Source: a virus
Length of the DNA: 48,860 nt
Reading direction: 5' to 3' (one strand)
IMG/VR virus record: IMGVR_UViG_3300025889_000183
Location: 1 to 48,860 of that record
Notes under the pieces: model-generated
Database searches by the model: none
Told to the model about the DNA's origin: nothing
What the model saw: the letters and a program-made list of their open reading frames with translations, nothing else
Made by a program: the position numbers and the translations under genes
In this document: piece after piece, positions 39,320-48,212 of the stretch
How the letters are laid out: every line of letters starts with the position of its first letter
Position numbering within the stretch: position 1 is the stretch's first letter

Positions 39320-39453
39320 GATTGACCGAGTTTAGATTCTAGATATATGAAAGGTAGCCCTCTTAAGACGCTAGGATGTAAGCGTGTACCAGAGAACTGG
39401 GCGGGATAAAATCCGTGAGACATCAACATCCTAACCTTTTTTAACAAGTATGA
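39320..39453 (+). ncRNA. Structured RNA downstream of terminase, copy B
   Basis: The same element as 480-598. The main stem is 39372-39379 with 39426-39433, with a sequence different from copy A but again fully paired. Inside it are the conserved AAGCGTGTA and TGAGACATCA strands, between which copy B adds two small hairpins: CCAG-AGAA-CTGG (39389-39400) and GGAT-AAA-ATCC (39404-39414). A CCTTTTTT tract follows. A TATA-like TTTATATTT at 39301-39309 could drive it. The role is unknown. Confidence 0.65.
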
Positions 39454-39456
39454 TTA

Positions 39457-39645
39457 TTGACTAATATGGGAAAATATGACACCTGGATGAAAGCAGATTT
39501 ATTATTGTCAATAGCCAATGAGTTAGCAGAAGCCAATAGATTAAAAAGAGTTGAATTGTTAATGTCTAAAGATATGTGGGAAGATGAAAAAGGTAATGAA
39601 TCACATACATTTGTGTCTATAAATGATCTAGAGGATAATGCGTGA
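39457..39645 (+). CDS. 62-aa unknown protein, copy B only
   Basis: Starts at TTG 39457 or ATG 39466 right after the RNA. Helical and charged (LSIANELAEANRLKRVELLMS). In copy A the matching place reads ATG GGT TAA, so the gene is absent or was lost there. Overlaps the next by GTGA. Confidence 0.5.
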   Translation: MTNMGKYDTWMKADLLLSIANELAEANRLKRVELLMSKDMWEDEKGNESHTFVSINDLEDNA

Positions 39646-39830
39646 GTGAATTGACAGAAGATGATATAATTTGCAAGTTATGTATGAGAAATAAAACCGA
39701 TACCTCATGTTTGATACTTATGCACTGGAAACACCGTTTTAGATATGATTTCTATACTTGTATTGATTGTTGGGATATGATGCAAAACGCAATTACTAAT
39801 ACAAATGGAGTAATAGATTCGTTAAAATGA
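39642..39830 (+). CDS. 62-aa zinc-binding protein, copy B only
   Basis: GTG start overlapping the previous stop. CKLCMRNKTDTSC and later CIDCW supply a four-cysteine zinc site around H-W-K-H. ATGA overlap with the next gene. The function is unknown. Confidence 0.55.
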   Translation: MSELTEDDIICKLCMRNKTDTSCLILMHWKHRFRYDFYTCIDCWDMMQNAITNTNGVIDSLK

Positions 39831-39988
39831 GTAAAGGAACTGGATCCATGCGTGGCCAAAGAAAGCCTAGAAACATTGATATAATCAAGCAGCAGAACAA
39901 GGTAATAGTAGATATGCAGAATCTAATTAATATTCAGGGCGGGATAATAAAGGACCAGATGAAAAAGATTGAGGAGTTGAAGAAATGA
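39827..39988 (+). CDS. Small basic/coiled-coil protein, copy B
   Basis: The 53-residue homologue of 800-967: MSKGTGSMRGQR then a Gln/Lys helix. Overlapping starts on both sides. Confidence 0.6.
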   Translation: MSKGTGSMRGQRKPRNIDIIKQQNKVIVDMQNLINIQGGIIKDQMKKIEELKK

Positions 39989-40170
39989 AAATTAATAACT
40001 CTATTTTATCAGATGATGGTTGGTTTGATATGAATAGTTTGTTAAATATTAAATGGGTTGAAATAAAAGGATTAAATTTCTTTGTTCGTGGGAAATCGAT
40101 TTCTATACCAAAAGAAGACATACCCAAACTAAAGAAATGGCTTATAGAGTATGAGATGAATAATGGATAA
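39985..40170 (+). CDS. 61-aa protein with PKLKKWLIEYE motif, copy B only
   Basis: Alpha/beta mini protein with a C-terminal IPKLKKWLIEYEMN helix. The same helix ends the protein at 40423-40590, so the two are paralogues. The function is unknown. Confidence 0.55.
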   Translation: MKINNSILSDDGWFDMNSLLNIKWVEIKGLNFFVRGKSISIPKEDIPKLKKWLIEYEMNNG

Positions 40171-40182
40171 GGAGTATGCGAT

Positions 40183-40272
40183 TTGAGTCTTGACAAATAC
40201 AAAGCCCAACATGATAAAATAAAATGGGCTATCCAATGTAAGTTATACCGAGTTAAAGGAATGATAAAATGA
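40183..40272 (+). CDS. 29-aa peptide, copy B only
   Basis: TTG start; short basic helical peptide (YKAQHDKIKWAIQCKLYR). ATGA-type overlap with the next gene is the main support. Confidence 0.35.
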   Translation: MSLDKYKAQHDKIKWAIQCKLYRVKGMIK

Positions 40273-40445
40273 ATCAACAAATTAGTATAGTTAAAAAAGG
40301 AAGATTTGTAACACATGTTGATAAAACAGGCTACCTAAGAGAGTGTTACAATTCACATCATAACAGGTGTGTGAACAAGAAAAATATTTGCACTTGTAAG
40401 TGTCATCTTGAAAAAAAATCAGATGGAGAAAAAAAGCCTGGATGA
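40269..40445 (+). CDS. 58-aa Cys-rich protein, copy B only
   Basis: It has C28, C34 and a terminal CTCKCH cluster, like the CECDCH of 24410-24550. Likely metal-binding. Overlaps the next gene in another frame. Confidence 0.5.
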   Translation: MNQQISIVKKGRFVTHVDKTGYLRECYNSHHNRCVNKKNICTCKCHLEKKSDGEKKPG

Positions 40446-40590
40446 ACTAATCAGACACAGATCAAGAGGAAAATATAATGTAAGTAAAAAGACAAATTCT
40501 CATGGAGTATGTATAATGGAAGATGAATTTCCCAAACTAAAGAAATGGCTGATAGAATACGAGTTAAATAGTTCTCATAACGTAAAATAA
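40423..40590 (+). CDS. 55-aa PKLKKWLIEYE paralogue, copy B only
   Basis: ATG at 40423 (TTG at 40408 possible). Ends with FPKLKKWLIEYELN as in 39985-40170; the N-terminus differs. Followed by a late-type promoter box. Confidence 0.5.
   Translation: MEKKSLDELIRHRSRGKYNVSKKTNSHGVCIMEDEFPKLKKWLIEYELNSSHNVK
40569..40580 (+). promoter_or_regulatory. Late-type promoter box before the 40605 operon
   Basis: TAGTTCTCATAA keeps the TAGTTCT part of the consensus and is centred about 27 bases before the ATG at 40605. Confidence 0.5.
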
Positions 40591-40604
40591 TCAAAAATCC
40601 ATTA

Positions 40605-40913
40605 ATGGGTATTCATTTTAATTCAGGTAGAAAAGATACAGGTAGAACAGACAAATATAGCGATGAGACACCTCTAAAGGACTACCAGGATTACAGAAAA
40701 GATTACCCGTTAAAAGACGAAAACGCTAGGGAAATAGCAAGGGAGATAACACTAAAGAAAAGACCAGTTCAATTCATAGGCAAAAAGAGTTTGGAAGTAC
40801 GCAAACAGGAATTAGTTTCTCATATTCAATCTTATCAGGAAACTTTCTCACATCAGGCTAAAAAGGCTTGGATTAACAAACTAAAGGAATTGAACGAGGC
40901 ACTAGGGTTTTGA
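40605..40913 (+). CDS. Conserved 102-aa basic protein upstream of portal, copy B
   Basis: Nearly identical to 981-1289 (differences are conservative, for example near HQAKKAWINKL). Same TTGA overlap to the next gene. The function is unknown; the location implies head assembly or packaging. Confidence 0.75.
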   Translation: MGIHFNSGRKDTGRTDKYSDETPLKDYQDYRKDYPLKDENAREIAREITLKKRPVQFIGKKSLEVRKQELVSHIQSYQETFSHQAKKAWINKLKELNEALGF

Positions 40914-41071
40914 ATCAGGTTTTAGATACTTTTAACCATTGTGTAGATGATCTTATTGCAGAGATTAGACGTATTAATATTGAGAATCCTGATCCGTTAA
41001 TGGCCGAGAACAAGACCAAAAGAGTCATTCAAAAATGGTTCAAGCATGGCGGAAGACTACCTAGAGGTTAA
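40910..41071 (+). CDS. 53-aa conserved protein, copy B
   Basis: TTG start in the previous stop, as in copy A (1286-1447), with two or three residue changes (NIENP for NTENP, KHGG for KYGG). Confidence 0.65.
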   Translation: MNQVLDTFNHCVDDLIAEIRRINIENPDPLMAENKTKRVIQKWFKHGGRLPRG

Positions 41072-41073
41072 AA

Positions 41074-41415
41074 TTGACCTTAGGAATTTATTTAACTTTA
41101 GATCAATCGATAATTAATTACGGGGATTATTCAAGCGGTAACAAGATAACAGGAACTATTTATAGTGACATTTACAAATCAGTATCCTTTAACCTAACCG
41201 ATTATACCGTTACACTTAGACTATATAGGGAGAATGGAACTGTTGATTATCTAGACGGAACTTGTGCCATTGTAACTGCAGCCAGTGGTACTTTCTCACT
41301 AACCGTAACCGATGGCCTATTGCCTCAAAGGGGATTATATTTGGCAGAAGTAGAGATAACCAAATCAGGAATACTACTCTCTAGCATAAACAGGGTGGAG
41401 TTGCTAATACAATGA
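41074..41415 (+). CDS. BppU-like beta-sandwich virion protein, copy B
   Basis: The 113-residue counterpart of 1450-1791, differing at about four residues. Same start codon TTG and same ATGA overlap with portal. Confidence 0.55.
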   Translation: MTLGIYLTLDQSIINYGDYSSGNKITGTIYSDIYKSVSFNLTDYTVTLRLYRENGTVDYLDGTCAIVTAASGTFSLTVTDGLLPQRGLYLAEVEITKSGILLSSINRVELLIQ

Positions 41416-42809
41416 CAATCAAATCATTCCTACGAAAAATATGGGTAGAGGAAGCAGTACCAAAACCAATATCACAGATTATAAAGTCTTACGGTTATCA
41501 AGGGGATTCTCCAGAGGTATCATTTGAAAGGAAAATATATTATCATTCAATATCCCCCCAGATTCAGGTAGGTGTTACAGGGTATGCCAGATTATTAGAT
41601 CCAGCCAATATTATAGTAAATACAGATGATGAAGATTCAAAGAAGATTATAGAAGATTGGATGGAAGTTACCGATTTTAAGACCAAATTCGAGGCCATGT
41701 GCAATACATTTTTAATTTGTGGTAACTCTATTCTGGAAAAACTAGATGATAAACTAATCCAAGACGTAGCCGAAGTGGATATGAAAACCATTACAGGCAA
41801 GAAAAGAGATGATGCAGGAAATACACTATACTATATTCAACAAGCAGGACCAGAACAGAGAAAACTGGGAGAAACAAAACTGGATAAATTCATAGAGTTT
41901 AATCTTTCTACTATCTCTAGGGGTATGTGGAGTCCTTGTATCTTTGAATCTGCATGTATTCCAAGAATGGTAGGAAATAGAAACACGTTACCTCTAGTTG
42001 AATTGGTAGTTGGCCTAGAAGATGCCATGAGTACAATAGTATTAAACAACGCTTATCCAGAAGTGTATTATACATTCGAGGGGGCAAATGAGGAAGAATT
42101 AAAGCGTGAAGCTGAGAAACTAAGGAAAAAGAAACCAGGAGATAGATCAATAGTAACCAAGCAGCCAAAGATAGATTTGTTCGAGGCAAAAGGTCAATCC
42201 GCTTATGTCGATTATATCAAATACCTTTACAATTCCTTATCCGCATCCGTCAAGTTCCCAATAGATATTATCAACGGTGACTTTACAAGCAGGGCAAGTA
42301 GTGAAACCTCTGCAGATTTACCCCAGATGGTAGCAAGTAGTATAAAGAGATACTTGGGTAACAAGTTAAAACAGGAACTATTTGATTTAATCCTACAACA
42401 GAATGGCAAGGATCCTAGAAAAGCCAATCTACAAATCACATTCGGTTCTAACGAACTGACTCCATTAACCCCCGCAGATGTAGTATCCAGATTTGAAAAG
42501 AAATTATGGACAGTTGAGGAAGCTAGGGAATGGGATAAGGATAACACTAACTCGGATCTGTTTGATGATGATGTAATTAACAATGAGGTACAGGCACAAA
42601 AGGAAGAGGAACAGAAACAACAATTCGCAGATAAGACTAGTGTGGCAGGATTAAAACAAGATATGAATGATGTTAAGAAAGAAATGAATCAAAGAGATGA
42701 ACAGATTAAACTACTCCAAGAGAAACTAGCCGAAAGGGAATTACAGGAATCAAGTGAAAAGGCAAAGACTACAAAAGAGATACTAGGGTTATTGAGGGAT
42801 CTTAAATGA
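41412..42809 (+). CDS. Portal protein without MuF domain, copy B
   Basis: A 465-residue portal. The core matches copy A closely, but after residue 400 it goes through a short Glu/Lys/Gln linker (SVAGLKQDMNDVKKEMNQ) straight to the shared C-terminal coiled coil. The Cys-rich MuF-like block of copy A is missing. This is the normal portal length for such viruses. Confidence 0.88.
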   Translation: MTIKSFLRKIWVEEAVPKPISQIIKSYGYQGDSPEVSFERKIYYHSISPQIQVGVTGYARLLDPANIIVNTDDEDSKKIIEDWMEVTDFKTKFEAMCNTFLICGNSILEKLDDKLIQDVAEVDMKTITGKKRDDAGNTLYYIQQAGPEQRKLGETKLDKFIEFNLSTISRGMWSPCIFESACIPRMVGNRNTLPLVELVVGLEDAMSTIVLNNAYPEVYYTFEGANEEELKREAEKLRKKKPGDRSIVTKQPKIDLFEAKGQSAYVDYIKYLYNSLSASVKFPIDIINGDFTSRASSETSADLPQMVASSIKRYLGNKLKQELFDLILQQNGKDPRKANLQITFGSNELTPLTPADVVSRFEKKLWTVEEAREWDKDNTNSDLFDDDVINNEVQAQKEEEQKQQFADKTSVAGLKQDMNDVKKEMNQRDEQIKLLQEKLAERELQESSEKAKTTKEILGLLRDLK

Positions 42810-43108
42810 CATTAAAACTATTCGAGGATAAAGAGGGAACCAAACTCTTCAATATGTGCAATTTCATAGAGGTAGAAGTAGGCTCATCTAAATCAAAAGA
42901 GGTCTATCTTAAGAACATTGATGAGAAATGGAATATAGTAAACATAAAGGAAACCGTAACAGATGGCGATATTTCAGTGGTAAACATACCCTTACAATTA
43001 GCACCAATGGAATCAAAGGCAGTAACAATCATATTCAAACCATCACTTAACAGGGATTCAGGACTTCATAGTGATCTATTCTTTACGGGGAAGCTTGTCA
43101 AGGTATAG
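42806..43108 (+). CDS. 100-aa beta-sandwich virion protein, copy B
   Basis: Protein identical to 3455-3757 despite synonymous DNA changes. Stop codon shared with the late promoter box. Confidence 0.7.
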   Translation: MTLKLFEDKEGTKLFNMCNFIEVEVGSSKSKEVYLKNIDEKWNIVNIKETVTDGDISVVNIPLQLAPMESKAVTIIFKPSLNRDSGLHSDLFFTGKLVKV

Positions 43109-43118
43109 TTCTATTTTA
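43106..43118 (+). promoter_or_regulatory. Late promoter box, copy B
   Basis: TAGTTCTATTTTA, centred 27 bases before the ATG at 43142, as in copy A at 3755. The whole spacer up to the ATG is also identical to copy A, unlike the coding DNA around it. Confidence 0.65.
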
Positions 43119-43141
43119 CTAAATTTATGGGGTAATAACTA

Positions 43142-43696
43142 ATGGTTGCAACTTTTGACGTAGTTTGGGATTTCGGGGGAACAGCAAACACACCAGGTAC
43201 AGTAGCACAGACACTTACTAATTTACGATTTAATAATGAGGATACAAATGATCAGGATACAGCATCACCAATTACAATTACTCCATCTACTACAATCTAT
43301 TCTTTCTGGAAGCATGTTTATCTAAAATGTACTGCTGGTCCATCAGTTCAAATTAACAATGTCAAAGTCTATACAGACGGCACACTAGGTTGGACAGGTT
43401 GCACAGTAAAGGTGGGCGATGATGTCTGTGCCAGAAATAGTACACCGTCTTACGCAGGTTATGATCCAGGCTTAGCATCTGTATTAACAACACATGATAC
43501 AATAGCAACTACAACAAGTCTTTTCACTTATACATCAGGTTCGGCTAGAAGCGTTACTATATCCGAATCGGGTTCCATAATTAACGCAACAAATGAGACT
43601 ACAGATTATGTAGTATTACAGCTTGAGGTTACAGATACCGCAAGTCCTGGAACTGCAGCGACCGAAACAATAACGTTCTCATACGATGAAATTTAA
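43142..43696 (+). CDS. Beta-rich virion protein (184 aa), copy B
   Basis: Same length as 3791-4345 with changes grouped in surface-like stretches (PSTTIYSFW, ARSVTISESGS). Own late promoter. Possibly a decoration or head-fibre protein. Confidence 0.65.
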   Translation: MVATFDVVWDFGGTANTPGTVAQTLTNLRFNNEDTNDQDTASPITITPSTTIYSFWKHVYLKCTAGPSVQINNVKVYTDGTLGWTGCTVKVGDDVCARNSTPSYAGYDPGLASVLTTHDTIATTTSLFTYTSGSARSVTISESGSIINATNETTDYVVLQLEVTDTASPGTAATETITFSYDEI

Positions 43697-44042
43697 CCCA
43701 GCAGACTGCAAGTGGAGAGCAATTCACACAGATAAGATTATAGATTATCCAAACTATATCGATATAGACAGATCCACATTACAGGAATTTCAATTATTAA
43801 ACGGTGATGAAATAGTATATTCCCTAAAGAGGCCAAAGAACAAGCCATTCAAACTATTCGCAAGACTAAGAACCTATGATATGAAAGTAGACAATCAGGG
43901 AACTAAGGTATGGATAGTTGGTAATAATATTCCCCCAGTAAGATTTGATATTATAGACGGTGAAACAATAGAGGAATGTAAAGAGTATAAGGGTAATCAC
44001 GCAAAATATGATCGAGTAATATTTAGAGAGGAAGAACAATGA
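43686..44042 (+). CDS. Conserved 118-aa protein, copy B
   Basis: Counterpart of 4335-4691, overlapping the previous gene by 11 bases. Its stop overlaps the start of the Cys-rich gene that replaces the copy-A structural gene. Confidence 0.65.
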   Translation: MKFNPADCKWRAIHTDKIIDYPNYIDIDRSTLQEFQLLNGDEIVYSLKRPKNKPFKLFARLRTYDMKVDNQGTKVWIVGNNIPPVRFDIIDGETIEECKEYKGNHAKYDRVIFREEEQ

Positions 44043-44350
44043 TATGTAAGTGTGAGGATGACAGACATGGTCCAGACGGTTGTCTAATCCCTAATGACGG
44101 TGAATATAACGAAATCTGTCAGGCCTGTTATACCAGATGTTATAAATGGCATATTCGAGAGAATATTCCGCACAGGGTAGGCAAGGCAAAGATAAAAGAG
44201 TGTGAGCATGAGAAACACAAAACCAATCCGCATCAAAAGAAAAAGATTAGGGAATTTGAATCAGATGATATTCATAGAGGAGAGAAAGTAATAAAACGAT
44301 ACTGTACCCATTGTGTAGTTTGGTTTGAAGAGGAGAGAAAGAAATGGTAA
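44039..44350 (+). CDS. 103-aa Cys/His-rich protein found only in copy B
   Basis: CKCEDDRHGPDGC, CQACYTRCYKWH and a C-terminal CTHC with several histidines suggest two zinc sites. It occupies the slot of 4725-5198 of copy A, with which it shares no similarity. Virion or packaging role unknown. Confidence 0.6.
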   Translation: MICKCEDDRHGPDGCLIPNDGEYNEICQACYTRCYKWHIRENIPHRVGKAKIKECEHEKHKTNPHQKKKIREFESDDIHRGEKVIKRYCTHCVVWFEEERKKW

Positions 44351-44751
44351 GATGGCACCACAACGAATGGTCACCTGATACTTGTGAGTGTTGTATTCAG
44401 TTTGTATTTGATGATGATCTGCCTGCAGAGCAAAGGGTTCATCTGTTTTTTGCCAAATTAAAGCCTTGTAGCAAACACCCCATACTTACAGGTACAACAC
44501 TATATGATACTGCTGTAAGCGAATCTTCAAGAGTACAGAAATTGATAGCACAAGTAAAAACATTAAGCGGGTTTTCTACATTAGATGATCCAACTTCCAA
44601 TATAAAATCTATAAGAAATTGGACTGGAACAGATACTAACAGGGTGTTAAATTTTTCAGTCAGTGGCACGACTCTTACCAGTAACCAAAAAACCACCATT
44701 CAATCTTGGTGTGATACTAACTTTGGTACAGGTAAGGTTGTTATTAATTGA
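44344..44751 (+). CDS. Conserved 135-aa virion-associated protein, copy B
   Basis: The C-terminal half (SVSGTTLTSNQKTTIQSWCD, FGTGKV) matches 5203-5610. The N-terminal half carries CECC and differs from copy A. ATG start overlaps the previous gene by 7 bases; it overlaps the fibre gene by TTGA. Confidence 0.6.
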   Translation: MVRWHHNEWSPDTCECCIQFVFDDDLPAEQRVHLFFAKLKPCSKHPILTGTTLYDTAVSESSRVQKLIAQVKTLSGFSTLDDPTSNIKSIRNWTGTDTNRVLNFSVSGTTLTSNQKTTIQSWCDTNFGTGKVVIN

Positions 44752-47162
44752 CTGATAGTAGATGGATTGCATCAGGCACTCAGGCAGTATCAGATAACAC
44801 AATAGAATATGTCTGTATTGTAGGCAATAATGCCGTTTCGACTACCACTGAGGGCGGAAACAGGACAGAGAACATTCTTCAACAGGCTGGAACTCTCAAA
44901 AATGGAGCTGTAATAATTTCAGCAAATGATGTATCATCTGCAACACCTATCAGACTAAGAAAAAAGACAACAACGGATGCAAACCCAAACATATCTGTAA
45001 CAGGAAACACCACAGGATTATTTGAAGATACTACAAACACACAGACTGTTTCCGCAGCAGATGAATATTATTGGAAAATTGCACCACCATCCGTTTCAGG
45101 AAATCATTCTGTCACAGTAGAGGTACTTGTATTAACATTTACCCCTACAACAACAACTGACACAGTTACCTACTGGTGTAACGGATTCAACTCGACAGGT
45201 GACACAAACAACAACGTAACAAGGTGGATATATATGATAGGATATGTATATTCACCAGATTCAACCGAAACAATATCTGAGGCTGTAATAAGAAGCCAGA
45301 CAACTTGGAAAAATTTATCATGCCTAACAATCACATATTCAAAGGGTGGTGCAAGTACCATCAAATCAAACATAAACCAGACTTTAGGTACTCAGACAAT
45401 TTCGGTTTCCGCAGCAGGCAGAACTTCAGACACAACACATAGCGATTCATTATCTACAGGAGATAAGATTGAATATGAGACAACATATTTTGCAGACGCA
45501 AACAACTGGATAAAATCAAATCTTACATCTGAGGGAATAAACACAAGTAATATTTTCATAAATACCCATCATCCTGTAACGAACGATTTTGGCGCAGGAC
45601 AGACAAAATATCATCCGTTATACGGTTTTATAGACGGTCTTTCCACTGAAAATAACGCAAAGGCAGCACCGAAAGTAACCGCAAACTGGAAAGAATTAAC
45701 AGGTAATGTGTGGTCAAACACACATACTACCGCATCCACTTTTAGATCCAGAATAGATACAAGTTCGGGCACTACATTAGGCAGTTCATCAAACGGTAAC
45801 CAAGTATTATCATATGCTGCCAGTACCGCAGGCGTAATTACCGATTCAACCAATACAGATGCGGTAACTGCGGATTATAAACTAACTTGGTCTTTGGTTT
45901 CAGGCACAGGTGGTGTTTTTTGGAATAGAACTACAACATCATTAATTGCCCAATCAACGAATTACACAAAAACCTTTACCATTGATGCCACATTAAAGAA
46001 AAACCTAACCAAAACCTTTACCGCAGACGTTACCCTCAAAAAGGCATTTACAAAGACATTTACGATTGACACCGTTTTAAAGAAAAACTATACCAAAACC
46101 TTTACCGCAGATGTAACATTAAAGAAAAACTTTACCAAGACTTTTACCATCGATACTGTCCTAAAGAAGCTGGATATTCCAAAAACCTTTACAATCGATA
46201 CGGTTTTACAGAAACTAAACAATCTCAAAACCTTTACAATAGATTCAGTATTAGCAACAACAGGTTCTAAGACCTTTACCATAGATACCGTACTAAAAAA
46301 GAATCTAACAAAGACGTTCACAATTGATACAGTACTTCAGAAACTCAATAATCTAAAGACTTTTACCGTTGATACAACACTACTCAAGGCATTTACTAAA
46401 ACTTTCACAGTCGATACCGTCTTACTCAAGAATCTTACAAAAACATTTACAATAGACGCCACTTTACTCAAGAATGTCACCAAAACATTCACCATTGACG
46501 CCGTACTCAAGAAATCATATACAAAGGCATTAACTATCGATACAGTATTACAGAAAAATCTAACAAAGACATTCACTATCGATTCTACTCTGCTTAAGAG
46601 TTTTACAAAACAATTCACAATAGATTCGGTATTAAAGAAAGCCTATACCAAGCAGTTCACAATAGATTCTACCCTCAAAAAGGCATTTACTAAAACTTTT
46701 ACCATCGATACTTACCTAGAATCTGCTGGAAGTACCACAAAATCATTCACGATTGACGCAGTTTTACGCTCATCAAGACGTGCAGGAAGTGCAATAAAGA
46801 GGATAAGAAGAAAATTACCACCAAAATACCCCGAATTTATACCAATAGAGTTACATTTACCCCTAGAATCAGCCGTTACAGTTCCACTAAGGGAGAGAAT
46901 ATCGGTAAGATCATTTATCTACAAGAATCTAAGGACAATAATCAGCCTAGAATCAAGTGTATTTAGGAAGATTATAGAGAATTTACCTCTCAGATCAGCC
47001 ATTTCACAGGAAACAAACACGCATACTGCACTGGAAAGTTATATATCAAATGGAAATGTGTTTTATAGTATTCCTCTAGATGGTAATATTAACAGGGATA
47101 AAATGGACAAAATAAGGGAAAAACTAATCGATTTGATAGGAGAAGACTATGAAACTTCCTAG
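44748..47162 (+). CDS. Fused fibre protein with 19 tandem repeats (804 aa), copy B
   Basis: One long ORF with TTG start. Residues 1 to about 400 are beta-domain blocks with NTTGLFEDT and TADYKLTW motifs, as in 5612-6889 of copy A; residues of about 405-675 are 19 units of KTFTID-type repeats; the end is the same LPLRS domain as 6882-8144. In copy A these parts are two genes in different frames. The long protein is probably a virion fibre; splitting or fusing may change how it is displayed. Confidence 0.7.
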   Translation: MTDSRWIASGTQAVSDNTIEYVCIVGNNAVSTTTEGGNRTENILQQAGTLKNGAVIISANDVSSATPIRLRKKTTTDANPNISVTGNTTGLFEDTTNTQTVSAADEYYWKIAPPSVSGNHSVTVEVLVLTFTPTTTTDTVTYWCNGFNSTGDTNNNVTRWIYMIGYVYSPDSTETISEAVIRSQTTWKNLSCLTITYSKGGASTIKSNINQTLGTQTISVSAAGRTSDTTHSDSLSTGDKIEYETTYFADANNWIKSNLTSEGINTSNIFINTHHPVTNDFGAGQTKYHPLYGFIDGLSTENNAKAAPKVTANWKELTGNVWSNTHTTASTFRSRIDTSSGTTLGSSSNGNQVLSYAASTAGVITDSTNTDAVTADYKLTWSLVSGTGGVFWNRTTTSLIAQSTNYTKTFTIDATLKKNLTKTFTADVTLKKAFTKTFTIDTVLKKNYTKTFTADVTLKKNFTKTFTIDTVLKKLDIPKTFTIDTVLQKLNNLKTFTIDSVLATTGSKTFTIDTVLKKNLTKTFTIDTVLQKLNNLKTFTVDTTLLKAFTKTFTVDTVLLKNLTKTFTIDATLLKNVTKTFTIDAVLKKSYTKALTIDTVLQKNLTKTFTIDSTLLKSFTKQFTIDSVLKKAYTKQFTIDSTLKKAFTKTFTIDTYLESAGSTTKSFTIDAVLRSSRRAGSAIKRIRRKLPPKYPEFIPIELHLPLESAVTVPLRERISVRSFIYKNLRTIISLESSVFRKIIENLPLRSAISQETNTHTALESYISNGNVFYSIPLDGNINRDKMDKIREKLIDLIGEDYETS
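45967..46767 (+). repeat. Tandem 42-bp coding repeats in the fibre gene, copy B
   Basis: Nineteen KTFTID-type units, the same number as copy A and largely the same order of variants. Confidence 0.75.
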
Positions 47163-47430
47163 TTTTTGTTATCAAAAGGCGTTCTGGTTATTGGTTCCTA
47201 TTATTATTATATTTACTTCATCTGGAATTGCTGCAGTAATGGGACAAATTGGCTCACTAGACACAAGATTAAATGATATAGAGCATCAGGTAGATTCTAA
47301 CAACGTTCCAGAACTAAAAGAAACCATAAGTAAAAGATTTGACCGAATAGATGAGAATTTATTTATTATTCAAAAGCAGAATTTAGAAAATTATAAGGAG
47401 ATTTGCAAACTAGCAGAGGGAGACTGTTGA
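47149..47430 (+). CDS. Small membrane protein with coiled coil, copy B
   Basis: Counterpart of 8131-8412: one membrane span (FWLLVPIIIIFTSSGIAAVM) then heptads (RLNDIEHQVDSNNVPELKET) and a Cys tail. The N-terminal MKLPSFCYQKAFW is identical. Confidence 0.6.
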   Translation: MKLPSFCYQKAFWLLVPIIIIFTSSGIAAVMGQIGSLDTRLNDIEHQVDSNNVPELKETISKRFDRIDENLFIIQKQNLENYKEICKLAEGDC

Positions 47431-47549
47431 GGCTTAGATTTTCTAATAAAAAGATATTATGTTGTACTCATTGCTCATCCATGAGATTAGATATGGTTGG
47501 GGATGTTTTGGTTTGTATGGACTGTAAGGCCTGTAGGGCACTTTGTTAG
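47427..47549 (+). CDS. 40-aa zinc-ribbon miniprotein, copy B
   Basis: Same as 8409-8531 but with two additional cysteines (DCKACRALC) at the end. TTG start in the previous TGA; stop overlaps the protease promoter. Confidence 0.65.
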   Translation: MRLRFSNKKILCCTHCSSMRLDMVGDVLVCMDCKACRALC

Positions 47550-47559
47550 TTCTATTTTA
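47547..47559 (+). promoter_or_regulatory. Late promoter box before the prohead protease, copy B
   Basis: TAGTTCTATTTTA with TATTTTA centred 25 bases before the GTG at 47581. Confidence 0.65.
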
Positions 47560-47580
47560 GTATAATTTAATTAAAATTTT

Positions 47581-48180
47581 GTGCATAAAGTAGTTATAGA
47601 ATCTATCGGAACGGTAAAAGGTAGAATCATAGAGGGAATAGCATTAACCCCCGCAGTATCACTTAACAGAAATATTTATTCCATAGAGGCCATAGACTCG
47701 GCTAGAAATCTCGATAAACAACTAAAAGCAGATTGGGAACATACAGAAGAAGTAGTCGGACATGTAACTTATTTCAAAGGACCTAACCATTCTATCAATT
47801 ATCGAGCAGAAATAACCACAGAAAGGGCTGCAGAAATTAAAGAGGGCGTTCACAAGGTATCAATAGAGGCTTCAGTTGACGATGTCGTATCTTCTTGTAA
47901 TAAAAAAGGATGTTATAATCTCGTTGACGGTATCACATTTGAGGGTATAGGAATTACAACCAATCCAGGTGTCCAAACTACAACTCTAAACATTGTCGAA
48001 TCTTATCAAGACTGGAAGCCAATAACAGAATCACATTGTATAACATGTAACGAGAATATCATAAAAATAAACGAGGAAGAACAGAATGAAATTAAGGTCG
48101 AATTGGAGAATCTAAAGAAACAAGTAGAGAATCTATCCAGACCTAAATGTGAAAAGTGTCATGGTTATAAGAAAAACTAG
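47581..48180 (+). CDS. Prohead protease with scaffold-like C-terminus, copy B
   Basis: The 199-residue counterpart of 8563-9162 with GTG start; the His54 and Ser94/Ser98 candidates and the CITC and CEKC pairs are conserved. It ends in YKKN instead of KPAKV. Confidence 0.7.
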   Translation: MHKVVIESIGTVKGRIIEGIALTPAVSLNRNIYSIEAIDSARNLDKQLKADWEHTEEVVGHVTYFKGPNHSINYRAEITTERAAEIKEGVHKVSIEASVDDVVSSCNKKGCYNLVDGITFEGIGITTNPGVQTTTLNIVESYQDWKPITESHCITCNENIIKINEEEQNEIKVELENLKKQVENLSRPKCEKCHGYKKN

Positions 48181-48190
48181 TTCTATTTAA
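48178..48190 (+). promoter_or_regulatory. Late promoter box before the major capsid gene, copy B
   Basis: TAGTTCTATTTAA overlaps the protease stop and is centred 26 bases before the ATG at 48213. Confidence 0.65.
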
Positions 48191-48212
48191 TATATAAACT
48201 AAAAAATCATCA

